A stretch of 64,000 bases of DNA from Arthrobacter frigidicola (GTDB taxonomy: Bacteria > Actinomycetota > Actinomycetes > Actinomycetales > Micrococcaceae), in the NCBI GenBank assembly GCA_003602285.1, contig QZVU01000009.1, positions 87,609 to 151,608 of the forward strand, in the 5' to 3' direction. The notes under the pieces were generated by a model, which did not search any database, was not told the DNA's origin, and worked only from the letters and a program-made list of their open reading frames with translations. Below, piece by piece: positions 37,861-47,314 of the stretch. The position numbers and the translations under genes are program-made. How positions within the stretch are numbered: the first letter of the stretch is position 1; each line of letters starts with the position of its first letter.

Positions 37861-38562
37861 CTAGTGGGCGACGGTGTGGACGACGTCCAGGACGGCTTCG
37901 ACCGTCTGCTCGAAGTCGAGCTCGGACGAGTCGACGGTTACGACCCCGTCGGCGGCCTGCTGGAAATTGACGACTGTCGAATCCTTGGCGTCCCGTTCGA
38001 GCACCTGCTGCTGCAGCTGTGACGAGGACTGGGTTCCGCCGAGCTGGTCACCGCGCCGCCGCAGGCGCGCCGATTCGCTGGCGGTGAGCAGGATCCGGAC
38101 CTCGGCGTCGGGGGCGACGACGGTGGTGATGTCCCTGCCCTCGGCGACGATCCGGTGCCCGGCACCGGCGATCAGCGCCCGCTGGCGGCGGATCAGTTCG
38201 GCCCGTGCGCCGAGGGTCGTCGCCACGGCGCTGACGGCCCCGGAGACCCGGGGTTCGCGGATCGCCGTGGTGACATCCACGCCGCCCAGGGTGACCAGCT
38301 CGCGGTCGGGGCTGGTGCTGATGTACAGCTCGATGGCCCGTGCTGCGTGCTCGACCGCGGCGGCGTCCTTGAGGTCGATCCCGGTGGACAGGCAGTGAAG
38401 CGTCACCGCGCGGTACATGGCCCCGGTGTCGAGGTAGGCGGCGTGGAGCCGGCGAGCAGCCTCACGGCTGACGCTCGACTTGCCCGAACCGGACGGTCCG
38501 TCGATGGCCACCACCAGCGACTTCCCGAGCCGGAAGTGGGAGTGGATCGTGGATTCGCTCAT
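37861..38562 (-). CDS. cmk: Cytidylate kinase
   Basis: Phosphorylates CMP and dCMP to the diphosphates. 233 residues, normal length. P-loop [20 protein letters not shown], the substrate region [36 protein letters not shown] and the lid RDAKDS are all intact. The ATG overlaps the tyrA stop by four bases (38562-38559), and der follows after 29 bases. Confidence 0.96.
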   Translation of the reverse strand: MSESTIHSHFRLGKSLVVAIDGPSGSGKSSVSREAARRLHAAYLDTGAMYRAVTLHCLSTGIDLKDAAAVEHAARAIELYISTSPDRELVTLGGVDVTTAIREPRVSGAVSAVATTLGARAELIRRQRALIAGAGHRIVAEGRDITTVVAPDAEVRILLTASESARLRRRGDQLGGTQSSSQLQQQVLERDAKDSTVVNFQQAADGVVTVDSSELDFEQTVEAVLDVVHTVAH

Positions 38563-39674
38563 TGGACGACCTTCCAGCCGCGGCCGGTCAGTGACTCCGC
38601 CAGCTCGTTTCGACGGCCGGGGACAACCCAGACCTCTGCCATGCCGACCTGGCGGCCCGGTGAGTGCTCAAGGCGCAGGTCCTCGATGTTGACGCCAATG
38701 TCGCCGATTTCGGTGAGGAGACGGGCGATCTGGCCCGGCACGTCCTCGACGAGCACCGTAAGCCGGGCGAAGGAGCCCGGCGGCGTGCCGTGCTTGCCCG
38801 GAATGCGTGCCTGGCCGGCGTTGCCTTCGGCCATGAGCTGCGCCATGTCGAGGCGCGCGCCGGCGGCCACGGGGTTCTCAAGGGTGCCGATCAGCCGGTT
38901 GAGGTCCTCCCGCACGCCATACAGGATCCGCACGAGCTTCTCGGCGTTCGCCGAGAGGATCTGCACCCACAGGCGGGGGTCGCTGGCGGCGATGCGGGTC
39001 ACGTCCCGGAGCCCGTTGCCCGCGAGGGCAAGGGAATGTGCGGGGGTGTCGGCGAGCCGGCTGGCGACGAGGGAGGAGAGTACCTGCGGAAGGTGGGAAA
39101 TCAGGGCGACCGTCTCGTCGTGCTCCTCCGGGGACATGCGCGCCGGCACGGCTCCGAGGTCCACGGCGAGGGCTTCGGCGCAGCGCACCGCGGCGGGCGA
39201 ACTGGCCGGCCCCGGACACAGGACCCAGGGCATGCCGGTGAACAGTTCGGCGGTGGCAGCCACGGGGCCGGACCGCTCCCGGCCGGCCATGGGATGGGTG
39301 CCGACGTAGCGCTCAAGGAACGCGGGATCGCCCACCGCTGCCTCGATCCCCTGCAGGACGGCCGACTTGACGCTCGCGATATCGACGACGACGGCGCCGG
39401 GGTAGTCGGCGAGGGCCGAGGCGGCGAGCACCGCGGCCACGTCGGGCGGGGCCGCTACGACGACGAGTTCGGGCGCGAGCCCGGGGGAGTCTCCGAGGGC
39501 ACGCCCGGCGCCGATATCAACGGCGACTGCCTGGGTGGACGGCGAGATGTCCGAGAGCGCGACCTCGACCCCGCGGGCGCGGAGCCCGAGGCCGATGCTG
39601 GCACCGAGCAGTCCCGTGCCGATCACCAGCACCGGACCGGCAAGATGCGTTCCGTTGTCCCTTGCAGGTTCCAT
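38559..39674 (-). CDS. tyrA: Prephenate dehydrogenase with C-terminal ACT domain
   Basis: Tyrosine-branch enzyme: prephenate to 4-hydroxyphenylpyruvate with NAD(P). 371 residues. The N-terminal dinucleotide fold GPVLVIGTGLLGASIGLGL, the conserved GTHPMAGRERSG and the SPEEHDETVALISHLPQ region define the family. The last 75 residues (LTVLVEDVPGQIARLLTEIG and NIEDLRLEHSPG) are an ACT regulatory domain, likely sensing tyrosine or phenylalanine. tyrA is inserted between rluB and cmk, where M. tuberculosis has none. Confidence 0.94.
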   Translation of the reverse strand: MEPARDNGTHLAGPVLVIGTGLLGASIGLGLRARGVEVALSDISPSTQAVAVDIGAGRALGDSPGLAPELVVVAAPPDVAAVLAASALADYPGAVVVDIASVKSAVLQGIEAAVGDPAFLERYVGTHPMAGRERSGPVAATAELFTGMPWVLCPGPASSPAAVRCAEALAVDLGAVPARMSPEEHDETVALISHLPQVLSSLVASRLADTPAHSLALAGNGLRDVTRIAASDPRLWVQILSANAEKLVRILYGVREDLNRLIGTLENPVAAGARLDMAQLMAEGNAGQARIPGKHGTPPGSFARLTVLVEDVPGQIARLLTEIGDIGVNIEDLRLEHSPGRQVGMAEVWVVPGRRNELAESLTGRGWKVVQ

Positions 39675-39677
39675 CCG

Positions 39678-41030
39678 CTAGAGGCCTACCGATGCAAGGA
39701 GGTGGCCGACCTCCTGGCGGCCGAGAACACGGATGCTTCCCTGCCGCTGGTCGTTCAGGCGGATCGGGCCGATCTGGGTGCGGACGAGACGCTCTACGGG
39801 GTGCCCGACTGCGTCGAACAGGCGGCGTACCACGCGGTTCTTCCCCGAGTGCAGCACCACCTCGACGAGGATGTGTCCGGGCGTGGAGTCGATGAGCTTG
39901 AAGGAGTCGACCTTGGAGATGCCGTCCTCAAGCTCGATGCCTTCCTTCATCTGGGCGCCGATGCCCGGGCCCATCGGGCCGCGGACCTGCACGTAGTACG
40001 TCTTGGGCACTTCGTAGGACGGGTGGGTGAGCCGGTTGGTGAGCTCGCCGTCGTTGGTGAGGAGCAGGAGTCCCTCGGTTTCGGCGTCGAGCCGGCCGAC
40101 GTGGAACAGCCGCTCGTTCTTGTTCTTGTTCTTTAGGAAGTTCCCGATGCTCGTGCGTCCCTCGGGGTCCTCCATGGTGGAGATGACGCCGCGCGGCTTG
40201 TTGAAGACGTAGTACTTCAGGTCCTCGTTGAGCTGCAGGCGCATGCCGTCAACGTGGATCGACACCTCGGACGGGACCACCCGGACACCGAGTTCGCGCA
40301 CGATGGTGCCGTCGACCTCGACCCTGCCGTCGAGGATCATTTCCTCGCAGACGCGGCGGGAGGCGACCCCTGCCGAGGCCATGACCTTCTGGAGCCGCAC
40401 GCCGTCGGGATTGTGCATGTCGAGTTCGTCGGCGGGACGCGTGGTGCGGGCGGCCTTGGGACGGCGTACCGGCCCAAGATCCTTGCCGAAGCGCTCTCCA
40501 CCGAACGCGCGGGGGCCCGATGGCTTCTGTCGAGGCTTTCCGGCGCCCGACTTCTTGGCCGCGTACCGGTCGGCGGCGGGGTTCCCGGTGCCCCGGTAGC
40601 CGGACTCGCGCCGTGCCTCCCCCGGACGGCCCGCACCGCGTGCGTCACCGGTGGGACGGCCCGAACGCTCGCCCGTGGGACGGCCCGCACCACGTGCGTC
40701 ACCGGTGGGACGGCCCGAACGCTCGCCCGTAGGACGGCCCTGGGCGGGACGCCCTGCTGCGTGGCGGCCCTCGGTGGAGCGCCCACCCCCGGCTCCCGCC
40801 CCCGCGCGCTGGGGACGGTCGTCGCGCTGGGGGCGCTCGGCGCGCTCGTCACGCTGGGGGCGGTCGTCACGCTGGGGGCGGTCGTCACGCTGGGGGCGGC
40901 CGGCGCCTCCGGAGCGCTCGTAACCGCCGCCGGTGCGTCCGCGGCCCGTACCGCCGGTTGGCCTACCAGTGGACCTGCCGCCACGTCGAGCGTCGTTCCG
41001 TCCGGAGCCGGATCCTGGCGCCTGTGTCAT
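39678..41030 (-). CDS. rluB: 23S rRNA pseudouridine synthase (RluB/RsuA family) with repeat-rich N-terminus
   Basis: 450 residues; only the last 250 form the enzyme. An S4 RNA-binding domain (RLQKVMASAGVASRRVCEEM) leads to the synthase domain with GRLDAETEGLLLLTNDGELT, which carries the catalytic aspartate, and GKNRVVRRLFDAVGHPV. Residues 1-200 are a basic, disordered stretch with tandem repeats: several PQRDDR hexapeptides (DNA about 40811-40902) and two 18-residue copies of GRPTGERSGRPTGDARGA (DNA about 40627-40740). Such tails occur in actinobacterial RluB and probably bind RNA. In the scpB-rluB-tyrA order. Confidence 0.93.
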   Translation of the reverse strand: MTQAPGSGSGRNDARRGGRSTGRPTGGTGRGRTGGGYERSGGAGRPQRDDRPQRDDRPQRDERAERPQRDDRPQRAGAGAGGGRSTEGRHAAGRPAQGRPTGERSGRPTGDARGAGRPTGERSGRPTGDARGAGRPGEARRESGYRGTGNPAADRYAAKKSGAGKPRQKPSGPRAFGGERFGKDLGPVRRPKAARTTRPADELDMHNPDGVRLQKVMASAGVASRRVCEEMILDGRVEVDGTIVRELGVRVVPSEVSIHVDGMRLQLNEDLKYYVFNKPRGVISTMEDPEGRTSIGNFLKNKNKNERLFHVGRLDAETEGLLLLTNDGELTNRLTHPSYEVPKTYYVQVRGPMGPGIGAQMKEGIELEDGISKVDSFKLIDSTPGHILVEVVLHSGKNRVVRRLFDAVGHPVERLVRTQIGPIRLNDQRQGSIRVLGRQEVGHLLASVGL

Positions 41031-41054
41031 TAAAAGTCCTTCTGGTCAGCGTTT

Positions 41055-41720
41055 TCAGTAAGTTGTATCTTCATAGTCCCCAAGGTTTTCGAGGCCGGGC
41101 AGGTGGGGCGAAAGCCGCGGCAGCTCGGCTACGCTGCCGAGTCCTAATCTTTCCAGAAAATGCGGGGTGGTCCCATAGAGGACTGCCCCGGTCTCCGGGT
41201 CGGTTCCGACGGCGGCGATCAACGCCCGCTGGGTCAACGTGCGCACCACCGAATCGACGTTCACCGCACGGATCGCCGAAACCCGTGCCCGAGATACGGG
41301 CTGGCGGTAGGCAATGACCGCCAGGGTCTCCAGCGCGGCCTGGGAAAGCCGTGATGACTGGCCGCCCAGAACGAAGGCCGAAACCACCGGAGCGAACCAG
41401 CTCCGGGAGTAGATGCGCCACCCGCCGCCGACATTGCGCAGCTCAAAACCACGGGGTTGAGGATCATCGGCACTCTTCGGGCCCTTCCCAGTATAACCGT
41501 CGTACTCCTGCTGGAGGTTCACGAGCATCGCCTGAACCTCCTCGACGCCCACGGCGAGCGCCTGGGCGAGTTCCTGTTCGGTCACGGGATTCTCAACAAC
41601 CATGAGCACCGCCTCGAGGGCGGCCTTCAGCCCACCGGGCTGTTCGGCGGCCGAAAAGGCCTCCGCCGCAGCGGCTTCTGCTCCGGTGGGTGCGGCCTCG
41701 TCGAGATCGGTACCGGTCAC
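41055..41720 (-). CDS. scpB: Segregation and condensation protein B
   Basis: Dimeric winged-helix subunit of the SMC-ScpAB condensin. 221 residues from GTG 41720, six bases behind AAAGGA. The core reads LKAALEAVLMVVENPVTEQE, LRNVGGGWRIYSR, SQAALETLAVIAYRQPVSR and VLYGTTPHFLERLGLGS, as in the family. A GTG at 41930 overlapping the scpA stop would add 70 residues, but these are Ala/Pro-rich and partly made of a 15-bp tandem duplication, and there is no site in front; that longer form is less likely. Follows scpA. Confidence 0.92.
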   Translation of the reverse strand: MTGTDLDEAAPTGAEAAAAEAFSAAEQPGGLKAALEAVLMVVENPVTEQELAQALAVGVEEVQAMLVNLQQEYDGYTGKGPKSADDPQPRGFELRNVGGGWRIYSRSWFAPVVSAFVLGGQSSRLSQAALETLAVIAYRQPVSRARVSAIRAVNVDSVVRTLTQRALIAAVGTDPETGAVLYGTTPHFLERLGLGSVAELPRLSPHLPGLENLGDYEDTTY

Positions 41721-41926
41721 TGGACGTCCTTTCGTGTTGTGCTCTCCCCCCGCGTTGGCCGGCGGCGGAGCCGCCCGGGCGCCGGATGCGATGGCGCCCC
41801 CGGCCCGCGGCCGGTGGCCGGTGGCCACCAGGACTGGTGCCACCAGGACTGGTGCCTCCGGGTCTGCTGACTCCACGTCTGCTGGCTTCTGGCCCAGGGG
41901 CCTCTGCACCCTTGCGGGCGCTCGAC

Positions 41927-42859
41927 TCACTGCAGCGTCAAATCCACGGTACCGGGCCCCACTGACTCCGGCCCGTAGCCCGCACCGAAGTCAGCACCGT
42001 AGTCAGCCCCGATGCTGTCAGCTGGGAAAGGCTCATCGCCGCCCGACCAGCGGATGCGCAACTCCCCCAGCGGCTCGTCCTGGTCGAAGGAAACCACCCC
42101 GTCGCGGAACATCTCAAGGAGGGCGAGGAACCGCACCACGACCACGAGGGTCTCCGCGGCGTCGGCGGTGAGCTCCCCGAAGGACAGCGATCCGGCGTTC
42201 CGCAGGTGTGCCTCGAGCAGACCTGCCTGCTCCCGGATGCTGACGGCCGATCCGTGGAGGTGGTCTACCCGCACACCCTCCGGAACGGTCTCCCGGGGCT
42301 GCAGCGCAGCGGCAGCCAGCGCCGCGAGGTCCTCCGCCGTGGTGGTCCAGATCAGGTCGGGAAGCAGCGCCGTAAAGGCCGGCTCCAGCGGGGTGTCCCG
42401 GGGGTACCTGTCCCCTTCCACCTCGAACCGCTCGGCGAGCTGGCGCGAAATCTCCTTGAACGCCCGGTACTGGAGCAGGCGCGCGAACAGCAGGTCGCGG
42501 GCCTCAAGCAGCGCAATGTCCTCGGCATCCTCCACCTCGCCGCGCGGCAGGAGCCGTGCCGCCTTGAGGTCGAGGAGCGTCGCGGCGACAACGAGGAACT
42601 CGCTGGCCTCGTCGAGCGCCCAGGAACCGTGCTCGGCCTGCATCCTGCGGATATGGGAGATGAACTCGTCGGTGACCTCGGCGAGGGCGATCTCCGTAAT
42701 GTCGAGCTCCCGTTTGCTGATCAGACCCAGCAGGAGGTCGAAGGGGCCGGAGAAGTTGGTCAGGCGGACCTCGAAGACCGCTTTTCCTGCCGCTGGCAGA
42801 TTCTCCGGGGTCCCCGCCGTCAGCGGCGGAGGGTGCACGCCCTCAGCCGTGCTGCCCAT
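41927..42859 (-). CDS. scpA: Segregation and condensation protein A
   Basis: Kleisin that closes the SMC ring. 310 residues. N-terminal FEVRLTNFSGPFDLLLGLIS followed by KRELDITEIALAEVTDEFI, which bind the SMC neck, and a C-terminal winged helix (TLVVVVRFLALLEMFRDGVV, FDQDEPLGELRIRW). The C-terminal 30 residues are a Gly/Asp-rich addition. Twelve bases behind the ParA gene. The SMC gene is not in the window. The pairing with ParA suggests shared expression of chromosome-segregation factors. Confidence 0.93.
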   Translation of the reverse strand: MGSTAEGVHPPPLTAGTPENLPAAGKAVFEVRLTNFSGPFDLLLGLISKRELDITEIALAEVTDEFISHIRRMQAEHGSWALDEASEFLVVAATLLDLKAARLLPRGEVEDAEDIALLEARDLLFARLLQYRAFKEISRQLAERFEVEGDRYPRDTPLEPAFTALLPDLIWTTTAEDLAALAAAALQPRETVPEGVRVDHLHGSAVSIREQAGLLEAHLRNAGSLSFGELTADAAETLVVVVRFLALLEMFRDGVVSFDQDEPLGELRIRWSGGDEPFPADSIGADYGADFGAGYGPESVGPGTVDLTLQ

Positions 42860-42871
42860 GGCGGGGAATCA

Positions 42872-43756
42872 TCAGGGCGCGCCGCCCCTGGCGATCAGTT
42901 CCTTGGCGAGCCTGCGGTAGGCATCGGCCCCCGGGTGGTTGCCTGCGTAGGTGGTGATCGGCTCGGCGGCCACCGTGGCATCGGCGAACTTGATGGTGCG
43001 CTTGATCACGGTCTCGAAGACCTTCTCGCCGAAGGCCTCCACGAGCCGCGCAATGACCTCCCGGCTGTGGAGGGTCCGCGCGTCGTACATGGTCGCGAGC
43101 ACCCCGTCGACCTGCAGCCGCGGGTTGAGCCGGTCCTGGACCTTCTCGATGGTCTCAACGAGCAGCGCGACAGCGCGCAGTGCGAAGAATTCGCAGATCA
43201 GCGGAATGATGACGCCGTGGGCGGCGGTCAGCGCATTGACCGTGAGCAGTCCCAGGGAGGGCTGGCAGTCGATCAGGATGACGTCGTAATCGTCGGAGAC
43301 CTTGCGCAGGGCCCGGTCGAGCACCTGTTCGCGGGCGACCTCGTTGACCAGCTGGACCTCGGCCGCGGACAGGTCGATGTTCGCCGGCAGCAGGTCGACG
43401 TTGTCGAAGGCGGTCGTGTGGATGGCGTCCCGGATGTCGACCTTGCGGTCCATGAGGACGTTGTACACCGTGACGTCGAGTTCATGCGGGTTGGTGCCGA
43501 GCCCTGCGGACAGCGCGCCCTGCGGGTCGAAGTCGACGAGGAGCACGCGCCGGCCGGCCTCGGCGAGCGCGGCACCGAGGTTGATGGTGGACGTCGTCTT
43601 GCCGACACCGCCCTTCTGGTTCACCATGGCGATGATGCGGGCCGGGCCGTGGGAATCGAGGACCGCCGGCTCGGGAAATAAGGTCACCGGACGTCCGGTC
43701 GGCCCTAGTTCAGGGGTGGCGTTCTGCAGAGTTGTGGAACCCTGTTCGCTACTCAC
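42872..43756 (-). CDS. ParA/Soj-type ATPase heading the scpA-scpB operon
   Basis: 294 residues from GTG 43756, six bases behind GGAG; GTG 43768 is possible but its site is too close. Deviant Walker box MVNQKGGVGKTTSTINLGAA, DFDPQGALSAGLG and LIDCQPSLGLLTVNAL identify a chromosomal ParA. Homologue of Rv1708, always upstream of scpA and without a parB neighbour, so it is not the oriC Soj. First gene of a seven-gene minus-strand operon that ends with der. The 40 or so bases upstream are A-rich for this genome, with TTGACC as a possible -35. Confidence 0.92.
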   Translation of the reverse strand: MSSEQGSTTLQNATPELGPTGRPVTLFPEPAVLDSHGPARIIAMVNQKGGVGKTTSTINLGAALAEAGRRVLLVDFDPQGALSAGLGTNPHELDVTVYNVLMDRKVDIRDAIHTTAFDNVDLLPANIDLSAAEVQLVNEVAREQVLDRALRKVSDDYDVILIDCQPSLGLLTVNALTAAHGVIIPLICEFFALRAVALLVETIEKVQDRLNPRLQVDGVLATMYDARTLHSREVIARLVEAFGEKVFETVIKRTIKFADATVAAEPITTYAGNHPGADAYRRLAKELIARGGAP

Positions 43757-44018
43757 GTATTTCTCCACGCTTCCGTTTGTATCTCTACGTTTGCTTTTGA
43801 GCTAATCCTTTGGTCAACGTTACAACCGGCCGGCACGCCCCCGGTGCACGAGGACCCCGGCGGGGCGCGAGCCTTGAGGTTCAACCTGAGGTCGAAAGTT
43901 GCCGGTGTCGGGTCTCCTCCGAACGGCAGGCAGGCCCGCCCCGGAGGGAAGGACCTGCCTGCTGTTGGTCGACAACTCAACCGCCGGCGGGCGGCGCGGT
44001 GGTACCGCTCCGTGCTGC

Positions 44019-44052
44019 CTGCCGGTCCTACCTGCCGGTCCTACCTGCCGGT
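44019..44052. repeat. 13-bp tandem repeat at the dctA 3' end
   Basis: CTGCCGGTCCTAC repeats 2.6 times (44019, 44032, 44045). The dctA stop codon (44043-44041) lies inside the second copy, so unit loss or gain would alter the C-terminus. Confidence 0.7.
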
Positions 44053-45456
44053 GGAGGCCGGGGAGCCGGCGGCTGCCTGCGCGGTCACGGCGGCCACGCC
44101 GTCCTCGACGTCGTCCCCGTCATCGAAGGCGTGGGGGTTGGCGTTCATCGTCGCCTCATCGAAGGGCAGCCGCTTCTCGAGCACCTCATCGACCCGGGTG
44201 CGGTTGATCTCCCGGGTCCAGGTCCCGATGAGCACTGTGGCCACTGCATTGCCGGTGAAGTTCGTGAGGGCGCGCGCCTCCGACATGAAGCGGTCGATGC
44301 CGACAATCAGCCCGACGCCGTCAACCAGCTGGGGTGCGTGCGACTGGAGCCCGCCGGCGAGGGTTGCGAGGCCCGCACCGGTGACGCCGGCGGCGCCCTT
44401 GGAGGCGATGATCATGAAGATCAGCAGGGATATCTGCTCACCCAGGGCCAGAGGCATGCCCAGGGCCTCGGCGACGAAAAGCGACGCCATGGTGAGGTAG
44501 ATCGCGGTGCCGTCGAGGTTGAAGGAGTAGCCGGTCGGCACGGTCACCCCGACCACGGGCCGGGACACGCCGAGGTGTTCCATCTTGGCGATCAGGCGGG
44601 GCAGGGCGGCCTCCGAGGACGAGGTCGAGAAGATCAGCAGGTACTCGCGGCCGAGGTAGCGCATGAGCTTGAAGATGTTCACTCCGGTGGCCACCTTGAG
44701 CAGGCCGCCGAGGATAATGACGATGAACAGGATGCAGGTGATGTAGAAGGCGATCATGAGGGTGAACATGCTGACAATCGCCTGGACGCCGGTCTCGCCG
44801 ACGACCGCCGCGATGGCGCCGAAGGCCCCGATGGGTGCGAGCCACATGATCATGATGAGGATCCGGAACACCAGGGCCTGGATGTGGCCGATGCCCCGCA
44901 GCACCGGCTTGCCGGCGGCACCCATCTTCTGCAGGGCAAAGCCCACGAGGAGCGCGACGAACAGGGTCTGCAGGATGCTCTCGCCGGTGAGAGAGGCGAG
45001 CAGCGTCGGAGGGATGATTCCCAGCAGGAAGCCAACGGTTCCGGAGTCTTCCTCAGCCGCCGGTGCGCCCTCATAGGAGGCGCCGGAGAGGTCGAGCCCG
45101 TCGCCCGGATCGATGAGGTTGCCCACGACCAGGCCGATCGCCAGGGCGAAGGTCGACATCAGCAGGAAGTACCCGAGCGCAAGGCCGCCCACCTTGCCGA
45201 CCGTGGCCGCCTTGGCGATGGAGCCGATGCCCAGCACGATGGTGCAGAAGATGATCGGGGCGATCATCATTTTGATCAGCGCGATAAAGCCGGTGCCCAG
45301 GGGCTTCAGCTGGACCGCGAACTCGGGGGCCGCGAGGCCGATGATCGCGCCGAGGACCACCGCCGCGATGACGGCGATGTAGAGGAAATGGGTCTTGTCG
45401 ACCGGCTTGCGCGGCGCCGCTGATTCGCCGCTTGGACTTGATGTCGCCGTTGCCAT
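44041..45456 (-). CDS. dctA: C4-dicarboxylate/cation symporter (DctA type)
   Basis: Proton or sodium-coupled uptake of succinate, fumarate and malate. 471 residues with eight or more membrane segments. DAACS-family motifs are present: the serine-rich STSSSEAALPRL, VPTGYSFNLDGTAIYLTMA, and the unwound-helix region IGIDRFMSEARALTNFTGNAVATVL. The last 50 residues are hydrophilic. It is divergent from a DcuS/CitA-type kinase, the usual arrangement for its regulation. The 208-base intergenic region should hold both promoters. Confidence 0.94.
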   Translation of the reverse strand: MATATSSPSGESAAPRKPVDKTHFLYIAVIAAVVLGAIIGLAAPEFAVQLKPLGTGFIALIKMMIAPIIFCTIVLGIGSIAKAATVGKVGGLALGYFLLMSTFALAIGLVVGNLIDPGDGLDLSGASYEGAPAAEEDSGTVGFLLGIIPPTLLASLTGESILQTLFVALLVGFALQKMGAAGKPVLRGIGHIQALVFRILIMIMWLAPIGAFGAIAAVVGETGVQAIVSMFTLMIAFYITCILFIVIILGGLLKVATGVNIFKLMRYLGREYLLIFSTSSSEAALPRLIAKMEHLGVSRPVVGVTVPTGYSFNLDGTAIYLTMASLFVAEALGMPLALGEQISLLIFMIIASKGAAGVTGAGLATLAGGLQSHAPQLVDGVGLIVGIDRFMSEARALTNFTGNAVATVLIGTWTREINRTRVDEVLEKRLPFDEATMNANPHAFDDGDDVEDGVAAVTAQAAAGSPASTGR

Positions 45457-45664
45457 GAGGTTCTCCTGGTTCGGTCCGGCGCCCCGCCGCTACCGTCCGG
45501 GGAGGCCATTCTCCGCCGTCGGGTTGTCGGGCCGGGTGGCCGTCGATGGAAATCTGTCCACCCCAGCCTGGGTCACGACGTGACAGGCGTCACTCTTGCG
45601 TTCATACTGGTCGCGGCCTCCGGCACTAGACTCGGACGATGCCTGGAAGGAGTCTGGTTCCGCA

Positions 45665-47314
45665 GTGAAGCGATGGAGTCTCGCACGGCAGCTTTTCGTC
45701 GGCCAGCTTGTGTTCATTGCCATCCTGACGACGTGCCTTTCCTTCGTGCTCTACATGGATGCCGCACGCGATGCCCACGACTCCGCGGCGGAGCGCATGC
45801 TGGCCGTGGCCTCGACCCTCGCCCAGGACCCGGCAGTGCTCGACGGCGTCGGCCGGCCGGACCCCACCGAGGTCCTCCAGCCCTACGCCGTCTCGCTCAT
45901 GGATGAGCTGCGCATCGACTTCATCACGATCATGGCGCCGGACCGCACCCGGTTCACCCACCGAAACCCCGCACAGATCGGCCAGCGCTACATCGGGTCG
46001 GTGGACCAGGCGCTGGCGGGCCGCAGCCATACCGAAACCTCGACGGGAACCCTTGGGCCCTCCGTGCGGGCCATCGCCCCGGTGCAGGACCCCGGCGGCA
46101 CGGTGGTGGCGATGGTCGCGGCGGGAGTCACCCTCGACCGGGTGGCGATCGCCCGGAATGCCCAGCTACCGCTGGTCGGGCTGATCGCGCTCGCCTCCCT
46201 CCTCTTCGGCTCTGGAGTGTCCTACCTGCTCAGCCAGCGGCTCCGGAAGGCGACGCTGGGGCTGGGCACCGACGAGCTCGCCCGCATGTTCGTGTTTTAC
46301 GACTCGGTGCTCCACTCGGTGCGCGAGGGGCTGCTGCTGACCGACGGCCGGGGCCGGCTCGTGCTCTACAACGACCAGGCAGCACACCTGCTGCACCTTC
46401 CCGAACCCCGGCCGCAGGCACCGGTGCCGGCGGCGCAGCTCGGGGTGCCCGGGTCGCTGCGCGACCTGCTGGCCAGCGGCCGGCAGGCCATCGACGAGGT
46501 CCACGTCACCGACAATCGGGTGCTTGTGGTCAACCAGGAGCCTGCGGTGCCGCCCACCAGCAGGGACACGGCGGGCACCCAGCCCCTGGGCACCGTCACC
46601 ACGCTGCGCGACCACACCGAGATTGAGTCCCTGACCGGTGAGCTGCAGACCATGCGCACGCTGACCGACGCCCTGCGGGCCCAGAGCCACGAGCACTCCA
46701 ATCGGCTGCACACCATCGTGTCCCTCATCGAACTCGACCGGCAGGCGGAGGCCCTCGAGTTCGCCACCCGCGACCTCCAGCAGTCGCAGCAGCTCACCGA
46801 TTCCGTCGTCGGGGCCGTCGACGAGCCGTTCATCGCCGCCCTCCTTGTCGGCAAGGCGGCGCAGGCCAATGAGCGCGGCGTGGAACTGAGCCTGAGCGTC
46901 GACGGGCCGGTGGACTCGCAGGGCATCGATCCGGGGGACCTGATCACGATCATCGGGAACCTGCTCGACAATGCCTTCGATGCGGCCGCACCCTCCGAAC
47001 GCCGCCGGGTCCGCCTCACCCTCAGCCACCCCGGGGCGGGCCGCGCCGGCGTCGGGATCGTGGTCCAGGACAGCGGCCCGGGCCTCACCGACGCCGAGCG
47101 CTCCCGCATCTTCGAGCTGGGCTTCAGCACCAAGGACCCGGCGGCCCGCAGCCGCGGCATCGGCCTGGCCCTCGTGCGCCAGGCCGTGCTGCGCCTCGGC
47201 GGAACCCTCGAGGTGGACAACGACGCGGACCACGACGGCGGGGCCCGGTTCTCGGTCTTCCTCCCGGCGGTCCCGACCGGGGCCTCCGCTTCCGCTGATC
47301 GGGCCGGCACCTGA
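45665..47314 (+). CDS. Sensor histidine kinase, DcuS/CitA (DctS) type
   Basis: 549 residues from GTG 45665 (GGAAGGAG lies 12 bases upstream, rather far). One membrane helix at about 12-32, an extracytoplasmic PDC-type sensor (33-160, with YMDAARDAHDSA and GRSHTETSTGTLGPSVRAIA), a second helix at about 164-185, a PAS domain, the histidine region RAQSHEHSNRLHTIVSLIEL, and an ATPase domain with NLLDNAFDA, DSGPGL and GIGLALV. This family senses di- and tricarboxylates. Cognate regulator follows with a one-base overlap; dctA is divergent. Confidence 0.9.
   Translation: MKRWSLARQLFVGQLVFIAILTTCLSFVLYMDAARDAHDSAAERMLAVASTLAQDPAVLDGVGRPDPTEVLQPYAVSLMDELRIDFITIMAPDRTRFTHRNPAQIGQRYIGSVDQALAGRSHTETSTGTLGPSVRAIAPVQDPGGTVVAMVAAGVTLDRVAIARNAQLPLVGLIALASLLFGSGVSYLLSQRLRKATLGLGTDELARMFVFYDSVLHSVREGLLLTDGRGRLVLYNDQAAHLLHLPEPRPQAPVPAAQLGVPGSLRDLLASGRQAIDEVHVTDNRVLVVNQEPAVPPTSRDTAGTQPLGTVTTLRDHTEIESLTGELQTMRTLTDALRAQSHEHSNRLHTIVSLIELDRQAEALEFATRDLQQSQQLTDSVVGAVDEPFIAALLVGKAAQANERGVELSLSVDGPVDSQGIDPGDLITIIGNLLDNAFDAAAPSERRRVRLTLSHPGAGRAGVGIVVQDSGPGLTDAERSRIFELGFSTKDPAARSRGIGLALVRQAVLRLGGTLEVDNDADHDGGARFSVFLPAVPTGASASADRAGT

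Noticed and set aside
43926-43962. Terminator for dctA
   Set aside because: GCAGGCAGG / CCTGCCTGC can pair but with a 19-base loop and no T-rich tail on the minus strand, so support is too weak.
43810-45423. 537-codon plus-strand frame opposite dctA
   Set aside because: Antisense to a transporter with intact family motifs; no ribosome site or recognisable product.
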